24,202 bases of DNA, taken from the NCBI GenBank assembly GCA_009801015.1, contig VHZZ01000078.1:236203-260404 (forward strand), given 5' to 3'. Below the pieces are notes generated by a model. It did no database searches, was not told the DNA's origin, and saw only the letters and a list, made by a program, of their open reading frames with translations. Of this stretch, positions 20,640 to 24,202 are shown one piece after another. The position numbers and the translations under genes are program-made. Source of the stretch: Silene noctiflora (Eukaryota > Streptophyta > Magnoliopsida > Caryophyllales > Caryophyllaceae). The stretch's first letter is position 1, and the number at the start of each line of letters is the position of its first letter.

Positions 20640-21580
20640 ACTTGGCTATTTTAAGGTAAATCTTGAAATGGGTATCTTTTAGATTTTGGAAAAAATGGGT
20701 GGAAATTGTGGGTTTTGGTGTGTATAGAAGGTGTTTGATGAAATGTCTCAATGAAGAAAAGTTGAGTTTTGAAGATTTGGAAGGTGTTATGAAGTGGGGT
20801 TTTTGAGAGGAACTTGGGGAAGGTGGTAGGTAATGTGAATGGATGGGGAAGGTGCACTTGCAGATAGGTTAAGTAAGTGTACTTAAATGGAGTGTGTAAA
20901 TGTGCAGTGTGTTGCAGGTTTATGTCATATTATAATGTTATTGGTAGGACTAGGACTATGACTAGGACAGCAAAATGAATAGAGAAAGACAAATTTGTTG
21001 ATGTCCTCATGGGTGGGAAATTGAGAATGAGATTGGTGATTAATGATTATATCTCCGTGTTTTTTTCCTTGTGACGGTCATAAACTTAGCTTGTGATGAT
21101 TAGAACTTAGAAGTGAGAATTTGTGTTACATATTAAGCTCAGCGGAAACTGGCTCGATCTGATAAATTAGCGGATTTTGTTAAGTTGTGACAATCTATTG
21201 AAGTGATTTGGGTTTGGTTCTGCTTAAGGCTAGCTTGTAGAAACGTGACATTTGAACCCTTTTACTCGACAGGTGAGAATTAACGAACTTTTCAAATAAG
21301 ATTACCGTGCACTGCAACCTTTTAATAGTTTATGCACTTCATTTGTTAGTATTGTCAACTAAGGAGTGTAACTGAAGTTACTAAAAAGTTATGCATGTTA
21401 ATATGTTATACAACGGTGTTATAGAAAAAGAATCAATATGAAAAAACTTATCATGATATTCTATACTGAGCATTTTTTGTGACATTAACTTCGACACAAT
21501 TTTTCAGCTTGAGTCATTCAGAAACAGCCTATTTTTGTAGCTAACACAAGTATAAAGCTGCATACATAGTATACGACCCT
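20640..21580 (-). other. USP upstream region (5' leader and presumed promoter)
   Basis: Immediately upstream of the USP start codon on the minus strand the sequence is pyrimidine-rich (CATTTCAAGATTTACC, then TCTTCATTGAGACATTTC). A CCAATAACATTATAATATG segment at about 20925-20943 could supply CCAAT- and TATA-like boxes roughly 290 bp before the ATG; this is weak inference. Beyond about 20950 I recognise nothing. Confidence 0.3.
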
Positions 21581-21584
21581 TCGA

Positions 21585-21922
21585 CCATCCCCAAGCAGAA
21601 GGTCGACTTAATCGAGTCACCAAAATTTTTCCTCTTAATTACACCTTATTAATCTTCACCCGCTTTCACCCTCCCAAGCAGAAGGTCACCACTTTAGGTC
21701 GTCACCCAATTTTTTGTTTACTTTATTGTCCTCATTATTTGTGTCCAAGCAATTAGAAGGTGACACCTACTAGGTGACCTCCAATTGACCTCTTCTACTT
21801 CAAGGTCACCAATTGACCTCCAATTGCCATCTTCTACTTCAAGGTCAAGTTAATGTGGTGCTTAATTATGGATTAGCATGACCTAACAAGGTCATGACCC
21901 TCTCCATGACCTTGCTTGGGCA
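21585..21922. mobile_element. Possible MITE with repeated AAGGTCA motifs
   Basis: CCCAAGCAGAAGGTC occurs at about 21591 and CCCAAGCAGAAGGTC again near 21673. The right end, GACCTTGCTTGGG (21909-21921), is the inverse, and both outer ends are next to CAT. In between, TCTACTTCAAGGTCA is duplicated (21794 and 21832) beside copies of AATTGACCTC. The structure suggests a repeat-expanded inverted-repeat element; superfamily unknown. Confidence 0.4.
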
Positions 21923-21929
21923 TGGTTCC

Positions 21930-22420
21930 TACCTCACAATTTACGAGAGTTATTATTTACGAGAGTTACTGAGATATCGGGATAAGGTGGTGGTTGTTGT
22001 AATCTAAAGTTAATCTTGACCAGTAAACTCAATCATAAAAGAAGAGGTAGAAGCAAATGATGATGGTGGTGGAAATATGAAATGAATGATAACAATAATG
22101 TAACTTTTCAGAAGGCATCAAGCAAGCATATTAACTGTATGTATAAAGTTCACGAGAATCCCTGCCAAAAGATGCAATGTTATGTGCCCTTTAATTTAAT
22201 TTATTTACTGTAGTATTTACCCTTTCATCTTCTTCTTGTGAAACAATTACTGTTTTTGTTTTATGGTAATAATGATTATACTTGAAAGTAAAACAATAAT
22301 GTGTGATATACTTTGGTCAGGTTTTTTGGTTACTTTGCTTGTTTCTTTAGCATTGCTGGTTATTAGTCTGGTTTGCTTCAGTTTTTTTTGTGTCCTTTCA
22401 AATCCATTATCAGGATTATT
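21930..22420. other. Intergenic stretch with no recognised gene
   Basis: A T-rich stretch (22250-22400) is open on both strands, but its translations are low-complexity hydrophobic or basic and match nothing I know. No element ends were found. Confidence 0.4.
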
Positions 22421-22426
22421 TAAGCA

Positions 22427-22582
22427 CAAATTCTCATTTGTTGTCCGTCACAAGCTTGTGACGGGTCAAATAGAACCTACATGATTAGATGAAGACAAGA
22501 TATTTGTATCTTCTTGGGTACTTTATGTTTGTCTTATCTACTCAAGTGGGTCATCATATTGCCCCGTCACAAGCTTGTGATT
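22427..22582. mobile_element. MITE with GTCACAAGCTTGTGAC palindromes at both ends
   Basis: The left end reads CAAATTCTCATTTGTTGTCC, then GTCACAAGCTTGTGACGGG and TCAAATAG. The right end read inward gives ATCACAAGCTTGTGACGGGG then CAATATGATGACCCAC. It shares the CAAATTCTCATTT terminus with the GACGG elements at 10427 and 16865 and the GTGACGGG core with 19808 and 24024. Ends approximate. Confidence 0.55.
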
Positions 22583-22685
22583 GATAGACAATGCATGTTC
22601 TTACAGTTTTTTTTATATACGTTGATTTAGGTAAGCGCTAGTCGTGTTTAAGATCTTGTTAAGCTGCTGATATCGAAAGCTATTT

Positions 22686-22823
22686 GGATCCTCTCCAATT
22701 ACTGAAGGGTCCGGTACCTCTTTTAACCCACGAGGAGAGGGTAAGGTGATAATTACACTATCCATTTACTCTTCCTCCTTTGTTAAAAGGAGTATAGGAC
22801 CCTCCAGTTACTGGCGAGGATCC
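22686..22823. mobile_element. 138-bp MITE-like hairpin with about 42-bp inverted ends
   Basis: GGATCCTCTCCAATTACTG with AAGGGTCC and CTCTTTTAAC on the left pairs with GGATCCTCGCCAGTAACTG, GAGGGTCC and CTCCTTTTAAC read from the right. The loop is about 50 bp. No target duplication is evident and there is no coding capacity. Confidence 0.65.
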
Positions 22824-23084
22824 GAACTCATCTCAAAAGTGCGAAATCGAAGATTAACACAATAAAATACAAACATGATTCAATTAGCTAAGGAAACAAC
22901 ACTCCAAAGTTTCACAAACATCTCACCTAGCCTAAAAATTTGATAAAATGTCATTTAAAACCGTCTTGAACTTCAGACTGTCTCTTTTCATGCTATGTTA
23001 TCGCTTCAATAGGTTATAGTGTTATACCAAATGTAAGAAAATTTAATCCGATCATTAAGTTTATCTTGCCAAATTCCGCAATTG
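22824..23084. other. Intergenic stretch with no recognised gene
   Basis: AT-rich sequence. ACCGTCTTGAACTTCAGACTG near 22960 resembles termini of the local GACGGTCT MITEs, but no partner end could be placed. Confidence 0.3.
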
Positions 23085-23926
23085 CTAAATCCCGCGCACA
23101 ATTTTACTTTATCCTGCGCATTTTGTCTCTTTTTTCCTTCACTACCCTTCGTTTAAAAAAACTAAAAACAAACCAAATTCATCCTGTGACCACCCATTCC
23201 CAGCCCTGACACCGGCCATCCGTCCTCCAACACCGACGACCAACACTCCCTCCGGCCACCCTGAGGCGTCGACCACATCACCCCCACTCGCATCTCATCC
23301 CTTCCCCTTCTCCTTTCTCCTCTTTCTCAATAACCAAGTTCTCGATCCTCGTCTTAAATCTCGACGATCAAAATCGAAAGTAAGCATTTGTGTGACTTAC
23401 TTAGGGTTTTGATCAATTAATTGTAAAACTGGAGTTTGAAGTGTCGTTTGCTCGGTGCAAGAGCGGGCGAGCGGCGATTGATTTTACGATCCTCCGGGTC
23501 GCGAAAACATATCAAATTCAAAAGAGGGAAGAAATTAGGGAATAGTAGCGACAAAATCAACAGATTATTTGGCGACAAAAGTCGTCGGCAGCACTTGCGG
23601 TAGCGGTGACAGAAAAGTCACCGGAGAACACGCCTTTTCCCTCTTCTTCAAGACTTCAACGCATCCATCGCCGTCGTTAAACCTCCCTAATCATCCATCC
23701 CCCAACCCCGACAACTAAACCTACTCCATCGTTGGTCAGTTTATGGGTGGCTAGTGGGGCGACAACCGGCAAGTGGGGCTTCCATGTTGGTTTTTCTTAT
23801 TGGGAGATTTCCAAGGTTTTTAATTATCTTTTGTTTCTCTCTTGGCGGGGTGAGAAATGAGAAGGGTATACACGGAATAACAAGAAAAAATGCGCGAAAT
23901 TGAGTAAATTGGTGCGCGGGATTTAA
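23085..23926. mobile_element. GC-rich inverted-repeat element, possible gene-fragment carrier
   Basis: The left end reads CTAAATCCCGCGCACAATTTTAC and the right, read inward, TTAAATCCCGCGCACCAATTTAC; similarity continues through a GCGCATTTT motif about 20 bp further in. The interior (23170-23780) is much richer in C and G than the surroundings. It includes a leader-like C/T-rich segment, then a GTAAGCATTTGTGTGAC stretch at 23380 that looks like an intron start. No coding frame, transposase or target duplication is recognised, so the superfamily is open. Limits are good to a few bases only. Confidence 0.55.
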
Positions 23927-24023
23927 CAAGTCCCAGCTATAAAATACAGGAGTAAAAAGTAATGGCCTTATTATACATCAAATTTCAAATGGTCTCTTTT
24001 CATTCTAATGCTTTTATTTATGG

Positions 24024-24202
24024 CAAATTCTCATTTGTGACGGAAGGTATTCGTCACAAATGAGAAGACGGATACCATTTTGTGAGACAAAATGCCCAAA
24101 TAGAGGGGAGAGGAAAGCAAGTGGGGGGTGCCCCCACCTTGTCCCCCTATTTGTTTTGTGAGTGGCATTATCCGTCTTCGGATCCGACCCGTCACAAGGG
24201 AG
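24024..24202. mobile_element. GTGACGGG-type MITE, copy B (cut by window end)
   Basis: Inverted relative to copy A at 19808-19991: starts CAAATTCTCATTTGTGACGG and, read from the window end inward, gives CTTGTGACGGGTCGGATCC, GACGGATAATGCCACTCAC and GGTGGGGGCACCCCCA. Similarity to copy A is high across nearly the whole length by eye. The outer end probably lies just past the window. Confidence 0.7.

Noticed and set aside
20651-20857. 68-codon minus-strand open frame just upstream of the USP start
   Set aside because: Pyrimidine-rich leader translated into Phe/Pro/His-rich sequence; it would only be an upstream ORF at best, with no sign of conservation visible.
23741-23929. 62-codon minus-strand open frame near the right end
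   Set aside because: It starts in the terminal repeat of the element at 23085-23926 and matches no known protein.
1-24202. tRNA, rRNA, CRISPR or organellar insertions
   Set aside because: No cloverleaf with proper A and B boxes, no rRNA core motifs, no regularly spaced direct repeats with spacers, and no long organellar gene similarity were seen on reading both strands.

Overview
The window is nuclear DNA from a plant, almost certainly a eudicot. It has GT-AG introns with T-rich acceptors, AT-rich intergenic DNA crowded with small transposable elements, and three genes with plant-type exon structures. Repeat motifs built on CCGTCTTAA and CCGTCACAA are a style I associate with Caryophyllales, but that placement is a guess from memory. 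I see no rRNA, tRNA, organellar block or CRISPR array.

Three protein genes are present. (1) Positions 1-8713, plus strand: the C-terminal 762 codons (11 exons, 5' end cut off by the window edge) of a ULP2-type SUMO protease. The His-Asp-Gln-Cys catalytic set is spread over three exons, and a long acidic tail carries five 63-bp in-frame tandem repeats. (2) Positions 11055-15613, plus strand: a complete five-exon, 341-residue Golgi nucleotide-sugar transporter of the UDP-GALT1/GONST5 type. (3) Positions 20639-18404, minus strand: a complete three-exon, 215-residue universal-stress-protein (USP) family protein. Genes 1 and 2 are head to tail and genes 2 and 3 converge. There is no evidence that they share a pathway. 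All splice phases chain without conflict and each coding sequence is a whole number of codons.

The rest is mostly small or decayed mobile DNA, much of it in introns. The 2.7-kb ULP2 intron at 3833-6580 holds an internally deleted Copia retrotransposon with ATTTG target-site duplications and two SINE-like fragments. Transporter intron 1 holds a 1152-bp Mutator-like element with long inverted arms, an exact 9-bp target duplication and a non-coding, GC-richer interior. Four elements in all have recognisable 9-bp target duplications (7597-7718, 11610-12761, 15923-16463, 19368-19542), pointing to repeated Mutator-superfamily insertion. A Stowaway MITE lies at 10141-10378. Two fold-back elements occupy the intergenic space between the convergent genes. 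From 20640 to the window end are the USP upstream region and a series of MITE-like elements, including a GC-rich inverted-repeat element at 23085-23926.

I found no new multi-gene system. The features most worth a second look are the repeated acidic SIM-like tail of the SUMO protease, the Mutator-like element with foreign-looking interior, the triplicated exon-1/splice-donor segment in the USP gene, and the paired fold-back elements between convergent transcription units.
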